DNA of 64,000 nt. It comes from Paraspadella gotoi. Taxonomy: Eukaryota > Chaetognatha. The notes beneath the pieces are model-generated. The model made no database searches. It was not told the origin of the DNA and saw nothing but the letters and a program-made list of their open reading frames with translations. Made by a program: the position numbers and the translations under genes. Below, piece after piece: positions 10,801-20,893 of this stretch. The number at the start of each line of letters is the position of its first letter. Positions within the stretch are counted from its first letter, which is position 1. The DNA is taken from NCBI GenBank assembly GCA_051294375.1, contig JBJCIZ010000744.1, positions 562,264-626,263 on the forward strand. Reading direction: 5' to 3'.

Positions 10801-13800
10801 TATTCTGCCTCCTTCCGCCCGGCTTGATGGCCGAGATGTTAATGTTGGTCGTCGGGCCGCTCTTTCCAGTTTTCTTCGCTTTTAGGGCGAACTTAAGATT
10901 CGTCGTCGTAACGAGGGAATCCAACTCGACCTTATCTTATGAACTCATCTTCGTCATAGGGGCGGCCTTACTCGTCGATCACCAGATGTGGCGTTTAATT
11001 TACAAAGACGTGCAAGTGGGCAATCGCCCGAAACCGATAGTTCACGTTCTTCGCCAAGCGAATTACGTCACCATTTTGTCTCCGTTTATCGTCTCGTTAG
11101 TTTTTTCACCCAGCTTGGCGATCGTCCCCTACTTACCCTTTTTCCCCGGATTGGTCGTTCCTTTCGTCGTCGTCGTCTTCACAGCAATGGCGACTCGCGT
11201 TCACAGTTTTTTGGCGGCAGTGATAGCAAATAGTACGAGTGCTTGGTCCCAGTGGACGAACCTCAAGCAGCCTTCCGAACTGAGAATGTTCTTTTTGGCG
11301 CAATTCGTTTGCAACTTATTGCGATTTTTGTGGATGAAATGGGATGATCGAGAAACAACGTTTCTTTCCTTTTGGAAGACAATACTCGCAAGTTCGACGG
11401 AGACGACGATGGCGCTGATCGCGCTTTCCAGTTGCTTAGTTTACGTTGGCGATCGAGTCATAGACGTCGTCAAAATATTTATAAAAGACAAAGAGGAGGT
11501 AAACCTCAACGATAGAGGAGTTTACTTTTTTCTGCTCTGCATCCAAACTGGACTCGTCAATCTCCCGACGGAGAATCGAGTGGAAAGACTGTGGATCAAC
11601 ACTCTCATTCTTGCCACCACTTTTCTCGGCTCCGTACACGGTCTTCTGCGTAGAAAAATGGAGACGCTGCAAGCCAGTTCCATCGTCCGCACTGGGGAGT
11701 ACGCGCGCGTCTTCGCCGTTTACCTCCCTACCGTCGTCGTTCCCCTCTTTGTCGTCATTCGTCTCTGGACCGCGTTCAGCGTTTCCCCCTGGATCCTGGC
11801 CATCACCGCCTTCGTTTCCGAAACCGTCTTATCCGTCGTGCTGACTCTCCTCCTCTTTTCATTGTCCCAAATGAAAAGGTTGACGGCAGAACGTCTCGAC
11901 GATTGGACGTTTAAAATTCGCTTGACGGAAAAGTTGTGCGCGGTTCTTTTCGCCATATTCCACACGTTCAACAACGCCTGGGCGGCGCTCTTCGGAATCG
12001 GAGTCAACCTCGTTTTCTTATTTACGACGTCTATGCACGTTTTAATTATATGGGCGGTGGTACATTCCAGCTGGAAAGACATGAAGACGCGCCTTCAATT
12101 GGTGGAAATGGTGTCGGCGCTAAGAGACGCCACGCCGATACAGTTACTTCGTCTAAAGGATCCTTGCGCCATCTGCTACGAGGATTTTACTGACCAAGCT
12201 AAGTTGACCAATTGCAATCATTTTTACCATAAATTTTGTCTGAGGAAGTGGCTGTACATTAAAGACAAATGCCCGCTTTGTCAAAGAAGCGTGTTCGAAT
12301 GGGTCTACGAAAACGAAGAGGCCGCCGGTTTTGAAAACATACACGAACACGTATTTGTTGGCGATAATAATTAAGCCGAATCTGTTCTTTTATATTGGTT
12401 GGACCTAACTAATATACCTAGTTACCTACATATCATGAAGAGGTGCATTTACGAAATTTTGTTTGTTATTATATGAAATTGGTACAACCAATATAATATA
12501 GCTTATTTATTAAATGAATGGATAATTTTTAATATTGGTTGTACCAATTTCATAAAATTCAGCTCCTTGTATTTTGATGCTAGTGCGGAGTACAATAAGT
12601 ATTCCCCGATCTAATACTTTAGGGAGTGGTCTTTTCATACAATTGAAACATTCTTTGAAATATTTTCCACTTCATTGATAGGGAAGCCAGGTACTCTGGG
12701 AGTGAATAAACGAGACTGTGAAAGAGTCTTGATTGAAAACTTGCAGGGACCTGCTATGTCATTATCTTGTAAGAGTGATGGAGGCCTTAAACCACCAAAG
12801 CCTGTCCAAAGTCAGGGGCAAGATAGCTTATTTATTAAATGAATGGATTAATTTTATATTGGTTGTACCAATTTCATATAATAAGGCGTAGTGAAAGTTA
12901 AATACGAAAATTCTAAAAGTCAATTATGAACAACATACCATCAGTAAACATTAATTTGTAAAAAAAAATAATTTTATGTTTTTTAATTTTCGCAGTAGGC
13001 CATATTTATAATCCTTATAAAATTGAAAAATTTCAAAATGGGCTTTTCTTATATTTTGATTGAGATTTGAATTCCTCGTCAAAAGTTGATAAAAGAAAAT
13101 ATAAATCATTTTTAAAATTTCTTTCATTAAGTGGGTTAAAAATTAAAAAAACTATATTTAATATATAAAAATTAATTTTCAGCTTAAAATATAGCTTTAT
13201 CTAATTTTTGACCCACTTAATGAAGGAATTTTTCAAAAAGAGTTATATTTCTTTTTATCAACTTTTTATAACGAATCCAAATCTGCAAAAAAATCTTAGA
13301 AAAAACTGTTTTGAAATTTTAACATTTATTGGTTTAGTACTAGTATAAATATAGCCTACTGCGTAAATTGGAAAATTTATTATAAATTGTTTTATTACAT
13401 AAATGTTCATTAGTATAATGTTGTTCGTTCCTCACTTTTAGAATTTTAAATTAAAGTTAAATTGAGAAATTTTACTACGCCTTAATATATAATATATATT
13501 TACGTAGAAATTGGCTTTTGAGAGACGCTCATTGCAATGTTGTATCCCCATTAACATCTGCCAGTTCTGCTTATCCAGCGTTAGAACTAGACTGAGAGAG
13601 AGTCTTGACTCAAAGCTTACAGGGTCTTCTAATGTTATTATCTTGTAAGAGGGACGGAAGCCTTAACCATCGCCTGTCAAAAGTTAAAGTTAAATTTAAA
13701 GTTAAATTAATAAATAATTTTTACGTCGGTTGTACCAATTTCATTGATATGCATACTTACTCCTTCCTGTTAGAAAATACAATACACTGTTAAAAATGAT

Positions 13801-14492
13801 CTTTTTGATGTACGAAAAAAAAAAAAAAAACTTGAAACAGAAAGCTTTCCCAGTCTAACGTACAAATTAGTACATACCCTTCTTTTTCCTTTTCACCTTC
13901 TTCAAATTCCTCACCATTTAATGAGCTGCAGCGCCAAACTTACCTCTTTTCCCTGATGAGAGACTAGTTAGTACCTACCTTTAGCTAGATACCCATCTTC
14001 CCAGCCTTTCCACCTTCTTCAAATTCCTCACCATTTAATGAGCTGCAGCGCCAAACTCGTCGTGTCCTTCCTGACGATGTGTCGAATGAGCACGCCGTCC
14101 AAGCTCGCCACGTAGATGCTGAGAAAAGTGCGGCTCAGCAGCGCCGCCGAGTGGAGGAGCAGGAAGGCGGCTTCTTTGCAAAACAGCGTCGGAACGACCA
14201 CGCGGAGGATCTCGCGAAACTCTCTCACAAAGGTTTCGTCGACGGCGGCGGAAGGAAATCCCGCTTTTCTAAAGTGTTTCGGCGCCTCGCGGTTTTCGGC
14301 GTCGAGTCCGTTGGCGGCGCGAACGGACGAACCGCGCGAAGTGGAGTTATGACGGGCGAGAAACTTGGCCAAGAGTTTCTTCGCCCTGGGATCACGGAAG
14401 AGATAGTAGACGGCAACCAGCGCAGCCAGACAACCCCAGGGTCGCTTTAATCGATGGCGAAGGAAAGACGCGATGCTTCCAACGTTCAGCAT
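6696..14492 (-). CDS. ABCD1: Peroxisomal ABC half-transporter, subfamily D (ABCD1/2-like)
   Basis: ABCD proteins dimerise in the peroxisomal membrane and import very-long-chain acyl-CoAs. Exon 1 (14492-14034) encodes the N-terminal membrane part, ending [12 protein letters not shown] and ALQLIKW. A 4.1-kb intron follows, then exon 2 (from 9890) with [12 protein letters not shown], which joins in frame exactly as in the family. Further exons give [14 protein letters not shown] (about 9620), [12 protein letters not shown] (about 8990), [16 protein letters not shown] (about 8740) and [15 protein letters not shown] (about 8260). The nucleotide-binding domain follows, with Walker [10 protein letters not shown] (about 7930), [16 protein letters not shown] (about 7670), signature LSGGEKQR, Walker [13 protein letters not shown], switch His (TITHR) and FDGEGGW before the stop at 6696. 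The final exon starts near 6994. DECTSAVS and FDGEGGW favour ABCD1/2 over ABCD3/4. Intron 1 hosts the TRC8-like gene. Confidence 0.92.
7812..7852. repeat. (TA)n microsatellite in an ABCD intron
   Basis: Simple TA dinucleotide run within an intron between nucleotide-binding-domain exons. Confidence 0.9.
10614..12374 (+). CDS. RNF139: TRC8-like multi-pass RING-H2 E3 ligase (RNF139/RNF145 type), nested in an ABCD intron
   Basis: A single uninterrupted 586-residue frame. Residues 1 to about 490 are strongly hydrophobic with roughly a dozen membrane segments. A RING-H2 finger (about residues 516-556) follows: CAICYEDF, then [10 protein letters not shown], then [14 protein letters not shown]. The phrase LRKWLYI and the overall layout match TRC8/RNF139 and RNF145, ER-membrane ubiquitin ligases linked to sterol and lipid homeostasis and ER quality control. 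At 586 residues it is somewhat shorter than the human proteins of about 660. The gene lies wholly inside the first intron of the ABCD gene on the opposite strand and is the only plus-strand gene I recognise. Its lack of introns fits either retroposition or the few-exon structure usual in the family. RNF139 versus RNF145 orthology is not resolved. Confidence 0.88.
   Translation: MTDVPRRVLSVLVRAGVNHRVVVCFTVCAVVTSDLYNNIAELGLVLSSLAYIVLFVLTIGAVVFCLLPPGLMAEMLMLVVGPLFPVFFAFRANLRFVVVTRESNSTLSYELIFVIGAALLVDHQMWRLIYKDVQVGNRPKPIVHVLRQANYVTILSPFIVSLVFSPSLAIVPYLPFFPGLVVPFVVVVFTAMATRVHSFLAAVIANSTSAWSQWTNLKQPSELRMFFLAQFVCNLLRFLWMKWDDRETTFLSFWKTILASSTETTMALIALSSCLVYVGDRVIDVVKIFIKDKEEVNLNDRGVYFFLLCIQTGLVNLPTENRVERLWINTLILATTFLGSVHGLLRRKMETLQASSIVRTGEYARVFAVYLPTVVVPLFVVIRLWTAFSVSPWILAITAFVSETVLSVVLTLLLFSLSQMKRLTAERLDDWTFKIRLTEKLCAVLFAIFHTFNNAWAALFGIGVNLVFLFTTSMHVLIIWAVVHSSWKDMKTRLQLVEMVSALRDATPIQLLRLKDPCAICYEDFTDQAKLTNCNHFYHKFCLRKWLYIKDKCPLCQRSVFEWVYENEEAAGFENIHEHVFVGDNN
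12465..12885. repeat. Interspersed repeat with 'ggttgtaccaatttcat' ends
   Basis: 'attggttgtaccaatttcat' preceded by 'cttatttattaaatgaatgga' appears at about 12501-12557 and 12827-12880. An inverted copy of its end (tgaaattggtacaaccaat) lies at about 12474. Related sequence recurs at about 13540-13745 and, in part, near 53205-53245. The shared internal segment (ttatcttgtaagag ... ggaagcctta) makes this a dispersed non-coding family. Its class is unknown. Confidence 0.75.
12884..13487. repeat. 600-bp imperfect palindrome (foldback/MITE-like element)
   Basis: The outer ends read 'aaggcgtagt' and 'actacgcctt'. Moving inward, 'gcagtaggccatatttataa' pairs with 'tataaatatagcctactgcg', and 'ttcattaagtgggttaaaaatta' pairs with its complement near 13202-13225. 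The element therefore folds along nearly its whole length. It contains no protein-coding frame and sits inside the interspersed repeat listed at 12465, so it probably inserted later. Confidence 0.8.
13894..14057. repeat. Duplicated ABCD exon-1 end with its 5' splice site
   Basis: A perfect 47-bp sequence occurs at 13894-13940 and 14011-14057. On the minus strand it contains the last codons of ABCD exon 1 (GCGCTGCAGCTCATTAAATG) and the GTGAGG donor. The 14011-14057 copy is the one joined to the coding exon; the other lies in the intron. Confidence 0.9.
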
Positions 14493-15374
14493 TTTTTTGT
14501 TTATTCGATATTTATGATTTTGGACATACTAGTGTCGTTCGTTGTCATAAAGACGTATTAGTTCGTGTCTTTCGAACTATGTTTCTGTTTAGCTGGGGTT
14601 TTTATCCGATTTATCACCTAATTTAGCCTAAAATTCAAGAGAGAAAAAAAAAACCAGCAGAGGAAAGGGGAAAAAGTAGCATTGGCTTTATATTCTGTGT
14701 AAAGAAATCCGATATTGCGAAAATGATGTGAATCACAAAGTCGATGCAAAAATCATATTCACGTTTCTAATACTTATTAGTAAAAGAAAAAAGATTATAC
14801 ACTAAAAGTAAATTGTTCATAGTCTTGAAACTTGAAAAAAAATTAAACAAAATATAATCTCGAATGAATAAAAATTAAAATACTAAAACTGATCGTATAA
14901 CAAATACTAGTCTAAACCTCTTTTCCGATATCATAGGAATTAGGAAATCAATTTCAAACCGAGTCTCAAAAAAAAAAAAAAGCTTAAGCACGATTTCTCG
15001 AATGAGTTTGAACATTTGAACATTAGTGCAACGTGCGCTAACAAAAGAGGATTTTTAACTAAGAAGGCAATTGCTTTGACCGCATGCTTCAGCGTTGCCC
15101 CTACCGCGGCCACCGTCGTCGCCGCCGTGCCAACTGCGTCGGTGATCGGAGGACGACGGGAAATGATCTCGCCGCGAGACGGGATGGGCGGTCACAAAAG
15201 CTGGGGCGGCGGCGGAGGCGGCCAAGTCGGGGCACGAAGGTTGAGAGGGTGGGGGGACGGGCGACGGTGGAGAGGGGAAAATATCAGCCAACCCGGAGTC
15301 CTCACGAGGGGCGGCCAGCGGAGCCGGAGCGGGTGAAAAAAGGATCGATTCCGAAGCCCCCCTGGCCGCCGCTA
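14493..15374. other. Intergenic; GC-rich, exon-like block at about 15060-15360 not assigned
   Basis: Most of this gap is AT-rich, but about 15060-15360 has the high GC and CpG content of local exons. On the minus strand one frame reads Pro/Ala/Ser-rich sequence (DIFPSPPSPVPPP) and then, after a one-base shift, an Ala/Val-rich helix-like stretch (DAVGTAATTVAAVGATLKHA) ending in a stop near 14940. Without a start codon, a clear splice pair or homology I cannot call a gene. A small gene with an indel, or alternative 3' exons of WDR91, are possibilities. Confidence 0.3.
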
Positions 15375-18300
15375 GTCAACTCGTTTGCGTCAACAGCGTC
15401 GAAACCTGGAAGCCGCGGAAACCATTTACAAGATAAAACTTTGTTAAACGACTGCTATTCATAAAATGCTACACACCTTGATATGGCCGTCCATTGACGC
15501 CGTGGCGCAGACGGAGCAATCGCCGACAGACGTCCAATCCAGCGTCACCACCGGCGCCTTGTGGCCGCCGAGCGCCATCTGTGGCTTCGTCACGATAGAG
15601 CTCGAGTCTGCGAAGAAGAAAAACATTCTGAGATGTCTTTCAATTCTTATGTAGGCCTATTTATTACTCCATAAAAATATTTGTCAAGACGCAAAATTAA
15701 AAAGCGATAAAGGGAAACGCCATCAATAAATTAACTGAACTCGGACGCTACCGTTCGATTCGTTAGTCATAATATGAGGGTATGTTTGCTTGATGGAATC
15801 TTGTCTTGACTTGGCATCGGTGAAGAATGCTCGCTATCTACGTAAACTGTCTTTAATATGTGTAAAGCTAGTAGTTAGCTTTGCCTTTCAATAATTATTG
15901 GGATTAATGTCGAAGAGTCCGGGCCTACCTCCTTCGATCTTGTACAACAGAGCACCGTTCATTTTGCAAGTGAGAAAGAAATTTCTTTCAGCGTCGAATC
16001 GAAACAAGCCTCCCTTCGGAGTGTGGACCTAAAGGATTTGACAACAAGTAGCAGAAAACAAACCGGCATCTTTAGCCAATACAAATATTCTCTCGCCTGT
16101 TTGAGGCCACCGAATCCGGAGAGGACGAAGGGCCCCCCGGCGCCCGGGTGAAGACTCAACTCGGACTCCTTCTCGCCCGAGAGGCTCCAGAGAAGGATGG
16201 ATGAAGAATCTCCGGCTCCCATGCTGAAGCAACGTCGCTCGTCTTTGGAGAACTGTTAAAAAAGGGGATTGAGGGTAAGGAAAAAACCCAGCACCCCCTA
16301 TCCCTTACCTCCCTTACTCTCCCTCACCTCGACCGTGTGAATCTCCCCTTTGTGCGCCTGCCACCGCGTCACGCACTCTTTTCGATGAAGATCGTAGAGG
16401 CGGAGGACCCCGTCTGATCCGCCGGCCAAGCAACGCGTACCGGCCGTGTTCCAGGCCATGCAATTGATGTGGGCGGGGCCGGGCTCAATGGCCATGTCGA
16501 GAACTTTCTTGAAGGCGCGAAGGTCGAAAAGTTGTAAAATGCCTGAATAGGTGGGTTGAAAATGGTTGAAAACAAAGAAAATAAAAAACTAAAGAACTCA
16601 TTCAAAAGTTTCCTAATAAGCAATTTTCAAAACTAAAGCTATGTTAATCTAAATTTAAAACATCGACGATTCTCAACCAGATTCCCTCACCAGATCTTGA
16701 CATCGAAGCCGACGCGTCAACGCGATTGGCGCCGGCGCCGGTCGCCGACACCCGGCCCCGACTCCTCGAGGCGGCGAGGAAATATCCGGCCATCGGGTCG
16801 CACGCCACGCAGTGGACGCGAGGAAACAAGGGCTCAGTTGGAACCTCAGAGACAGATTTGTTCTCCTGATTCGTTGAGAAAAAATGACGATAAGAAATGA
16901 GGATAAATCTAACTCACTCTCTCTCTCTCTCTCACCTTCAAGTCGAAAAGCCTGACAGCCCCGGTGCGGTTTCCATGCAGCAACATCCTATCTCCGTTAG
17001 GGACCCAATCTATACAAGTCATAACAGACTTGCTCATGATGGTGGCTCGAGTGACCCCGGCGCGTGCCGACCACACCTTGACCACCCCGTCCACGTCCAC
17101 CGAGGCCACGTGAGACCCGGTCGGGGAGAAGCGCACGTGAGCGATGGAGGAGGGGTGTTCCTTGTAGTCCTGGGAAAGGACAATTGAAGTCAAATTTAAG
17201 TATTATTATATTTGTACTAGCGTTTCTGACAAGTTAGGCAAACAACTATTGAACTTTAAAATTCGTTTAGTTATACAACTTGCCTCTTGACTGAGAAGCA
17301 AAAATGGCGGCGAGGGCAGCGGCGGATTCGCCCTCGGCTCTCCCTCCTGCGACTGCGGCGTCGTCACCGGCGTCGCGACCGGCGTCGTCGGAGTCGCTTC
17401 TTCGGATTCGGGAGGCGCCTCCGCCACGACGGGCGCCGGCGGGACGGAGACGGGGCGCGAGGGTCGCGTCGACTCGGGCGGGTTGGAGTTCGAGCGGATT
17501 TTACCTGGACGAACAAATAACAACATACTATATATATCATCTTTTTAAAGGTGATGCTGAATTTCTTATGTTGTTCTTTTGTTCGTCCAGGTAAAATCCG
17601 CTCGAACTCCAACATATAGATGATACATAGATATATAGATGCAAATATATCCAGATACTGGGAATATTTTTAACCCCGAGTTGATTGTTTTATCGTGTCT
17701 TTTTCGAAAAAGTGACTCACCCAAGGCGGGTTTGGCCGGGCCTGCCGGCGAGCTGATCTTCCGCTCGTTCTTTGCGCCGGCCCGCTTCGACGACGACGAC
17801 GTGTTGGGGGACGAAGGCAAAGCGATGGTGCGGATGAACGACTTGATGGTTTTTGTTTGGGACGAAGAAGGACCTGACTCGCCCTGAGAGTTGAAAAGCG
17901 CGTCAACTGTCAACTAAAGTCATCCTTAAAAAAGGTCCGAAATTCTAATAAGCAATTTTAAAATGGAGGAATGCCTGACCTGTTGCGTGGAAACCTCGTT
18001 GTGTTCCTGAGAGATGACGGCGAAATCGTCCATGAGGTCGGCGCCGGTTAAGTCGCGACACAAGACGGCTGAGGCGTCGCGGGCTTCCTCGACAGAGTCC
18101 GCGGATCGAGAAGAAGAGCTGGTGTACATACATAAATGTATATTGTATAATAATTTTAAATTTTATTTAATTTTCAATTGAATTTTAACAATTTGTTACA
18201 ACAAATACGTATTCAAAAAATCAAACAAAAGGTAATGACCAGATTAATTAAAATTAATTTTAAGAAACTGTGGAAACGAAAAGAATAACAAAGCGCAACC

Positions 18301-19253
18301 TTTTGCCTTTCTGACAGAAATTTGTGTCGACAAAACAACAAACTGGATTTAAATAAAAAATAACCTTCGCTCCCCTCTCCCTTCTTGCCTCTCTCGACCA
18401 CCCTTTTACCCGCCGTGTAATTGATTCCTCAACCGCTCGTTTTCCGCAACGAGACTTCGGAGTCTTCGTAGGTCCGTCTCGGCGCGGGCGATCTGAGGCT
18501 TCGGCATGAAGCGGATCACGACGGAGACGAAGTTACGGAGCGAGGCGGTGAAGGTTTCCTGCCACGTCTTTGAGAAGAACATGGAAAAAGCCATGTTTTC
18601 TGCGGGAAGAGAGTTGATATGAAAATAATAGAAAACTATTACATCAACGCAATTCTCCTTTAACCCGAATTCCTCACCCTCGGGATTCCTGACGAAGGGA
18701 AAGGCGAACCACTCCCTCCACTCGTGGATGCGCTGGAGCTCGGGAGTGAGGCGTTCAAAGAACTCGACGACGCGCTCGTGACGACCCGATTGGTGCGCTT
18801 GGACGAGGTAGAGTTTCAGAAGGCCAGACTCGAGCCGCTTAGTAGACGCGGAGTAGCATTGCTCGAGACGGGAGAAGAGCTTGGCGTCGAGGTAGCTCCA
18901 ATAATCGCGGAGGCCTTGTGAAGAGGAGGAATGAAAGATGATGGTAGAGCTACTGGTCTCTCATTACATGAGGCGGAGTTGTCAATGCGGTTGTTAATAA
19001 GTCACGAGGTAGTAAGAAATAAATCGTAGTTGAAAATCAAAGACGCGGTGCGCTCGCTGATCTAAATAAATCTAAATAAACCTTGAATGTCCTGCGAATA
19101 GACGTAGGAAAGGAGCTGATCGGCGATTTTGTCTGGCCTGAAGGCTTTGTCCTTGTCCGACTTGACGTCCGATTCGAAGGCCTTCAAGGACTGAGTGAAG
19201 CCGCGAAAGAGGAGGAACTCCCGGACGAGCCCGTCCACGAATTCGCTCGTCAT
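15375..19253 (-). CDS. WDR91: WDR91 (endosomal Rab7/PI3P regulator, WD40 protein)
   Basis: WDR91 works with WDR81 on endosomes to restrain PI3-kinase activity and promote early-to-late endosome conversion. Exon 1 (19253 to about 19083) encodes VDGLVREFLLFRGFTQSLKAFE, the LisH-like start seen in the family. Exons near 18920-18690 (YWSYLDAKLFSRLEQCYSAS) and 18600-18410 (TWQETFTASLRNFVSVV, then a coiled coil) complete the N-terminal region. Low-complexity linker exons span about 18120-17300. WD40 repeats follow (HPSSIAHVRFSPTGSHVASVDVDGVVKVW, about 17150; HINCMAWNTAGTRCLAGGSDGVLRLYDL, about 16470; GGHKAPVVTLDW, about 15560). The last exon is tiny (15404-15375) and encodes VSTLLTQTS, matching the family C-terminus. 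Coordinates of middle exons are approximate. The start lies 28 bp after the TMEM42 stop. Confidence 0.92.
17482..17613. repeat. Inverted duplication of a WDR91 exon edge with its 3' splice site
   Basis: Bases 17482-17526 are the reverse complement of about 17568-17613, with one small indel and a loop of about 41 bp. The right-hand arm repeats, on the opposite strand, the acceptor (ttcgtccag) and first exon bases (gtaaaatccgctcgaac) of a WDR91 linker exon. The pre-mRNA could therefore sequester this acceptor in a stable hairpin. Confidence 0.9.
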
Positions 19254-19281
19254 TTTTGTCGTCGTCGTCGTCGTCGCGAAT

Positions 19282-20049
19282 TCAATTAAGTTTATCGGAT
19301 TTGGCGTCGCCGATTTGAACCAACCAGAGCCCGCTCATGATGAGAACGATTCCGGCGAACTAGGAAACCAAATGGAAAATGGGGATCAATTTGGTTAGAA
19401 GAAAAACAAGTTTGAGCAAACAATGTCGGATTATTTAATTAATTAATTAATTAATACAAACTATATATCATCGTCGTCGCTTTTGTCGTGGTTAGTGACG
19501 AAAAGACCTAAAAACAAACATTTCGGATCAAATTAATTAATTTATTAATTAAATTAATTAATAGTTTATAATAATATTTAATAAATAATAATTTAATTAA
19601 TTTGATCCGAAATATTTGTTTTTAGGTCTTTTCGTCACTGACCACGACAAAAGCAACGACGACGATGATGGCGACGACGACAATAATGCCGATAACGATC
19701 GACTTGATTGATGAATTGACAAACTCACCCAGGACGGGCCGAGCGTTTCCCCGAAGAGAGCGAGTCCGAAGGCCGAGGAAACTACGATGTTAGCGGCGAG
19801 CGAGGCGAGGGTGGCGACAAAGGCGGCGTCGGCGGCGGCGAGGGCGTGGAGGTGGAATCGCCACTGCAGCGCGTTGCAGAGAACCACGCCGGCGACAAGG
19901 GCGAGACGAGCGGCGAAAGCGATAACGGGAGTGGATAGGGCGGCGGGGAGCGAGGCGGAAGCGAGTTTGCCAAAGACCGAAGCCGAGGCCGCGAACGAGC
20001 CGGCGACGAACGGCGCTGAAAAGGTTCTTTGAATGTGAAGGGCTGACAT
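19282..20049 (-). CDS. TMEM42: TMEM42-like small multi-pass membrane protein (EamA/DMT-like)
   Basis: TMEM42 is a poorly characterised membrane protein related to the drug/metabolite transporter (EamA) fold. Exon 1 (20049 to about 19733) gives FVAGSFAASASVFGKLA, then VVLCNALQWRFHLHALAAADAAFVATLASLAANIVVSSAFGLALFGETLGPSW. The last exon (about 19366-19282) adds FAGIVLIMSGLWLVQIGD, matching the last TM of the family. The start at 20049 (MSALHIQRTF) is the nearest plausible one; a 'tttcag' just upstream of the first TM leaves open a further 5' exon. The intron contains a 200-bp hairpin. The stop is 28 bp from the WDR91 start, on the same strand. Confidence 0.8.
19467..19668. repeat. Long hairpin in the TMEM42 intron with an acceptor-like sequence on both arms
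   Basis: The arm at about 19467-19540 pairs with about 19593-19668, with only a few mismatches, around an AT-rich loop. Both arms carry 'tgtttttag|gtcttttcgtcac', i.e. a polypyrimidine tract, AG and exon-like sequence, one on each strand. On the minus strand the exon-like part could encode GLFVTNHDKSDDDDI then stop, a possible alternative end for TMEM42. Confidence 0.85.
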
Positions 20050-20499
20050 AACAGAAATTCTGACAAAGAAAAAAAAAAGGCATTGCGAGGACGGAAAAAG
20101 TAAAAATACATGTGGCATGACAAGGGAGTGATGAGAATTAAAAAAACAATATTCTGTTTCAGAGTGTAAAAAAGGCACGACAATCTCGTCAATTGGTTGT
20201 TACATTTCGGACGTCGATACAAACGTGACCGGTGAAAAGGAGTAAAGATAATTTAATAAAACGCATTGGGAGAGTAACGTGAGTAAGAAAAGCTGTGTTT
20301 TGGAGGAAATTTAAACAAAGCTGCGTGAGTAAAACGTTGTGGAAAAACTTAAAATTATTGGTTGGTTCCTTAGTTGGTTGCTAAATAACGCGGAGCAACA
20401 TAAAAATACGTACAAGCTTTTTAGAGGATAACGCGAGTCATGCGCGCCTTTTGGACGAATAACAATTTATAAAGCGTCCGTGAATACGAGTGTAAATTA

Positions 20500-20742
20500 T
20501 TATTTTTTGTCAACTGCGAAACTTCTAGACACTGTTGAAAGTGGGGGAATATCTGGAATTTTTTTTTTCATTCCATTATAATTGGGTTCCATTTTGGTTT
20601 TCTTTGGCGCGGTTATTGCGCGGCGCACGTCCCGCATAAGGGCAGGGTGCCAGGGACGTGGTGATGCACCAGGTTGGGACTCCATCCCGGGTGAATAGAA
20701 TAGTAGCGCCTCGACGTCGGCGGTTGACGCGGAACGTGGCAC
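20500..20742 (-). CDS. Unrecognised 80-codon frame, doubtful
   Basis: An open frame beginning MPRSASTADVEALLF. It is moderately GC-rich compared with its AT-rich surroundings but has no recognisable domain, no membrane segment and no visible splice partners. It sits between two minus-strand genes and could be a 5' exon, a repeat relic or chance. Confidence 0.2.
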   Translation of the reverse strand: MPRSASTADVEALLFYSPGMESQPGASPRPWHPALMRDVRRAITAPKKTKMEPNYNGMKKKIPDIPPLSTVSRSFAVDKK

Positions 20743-20893
20743 TGCGGCATCGCGGGAAATCTAATAATAATAATAATAAAAATAAGTATAGATATGAATA
20801 TAAATATATATATTATATAAGTATGTACATAAAGTTAAAATTTAATTCTAATTACTCAAATGAATAACGTCATTACTAATTAACGAGCTCTCC

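Noticed and set aside
13605-13793. 62-codon plus-strand frame in the ABCD intron
   Set aside because: AT-rich and overlaps the interspersed repeat; no protein signature.
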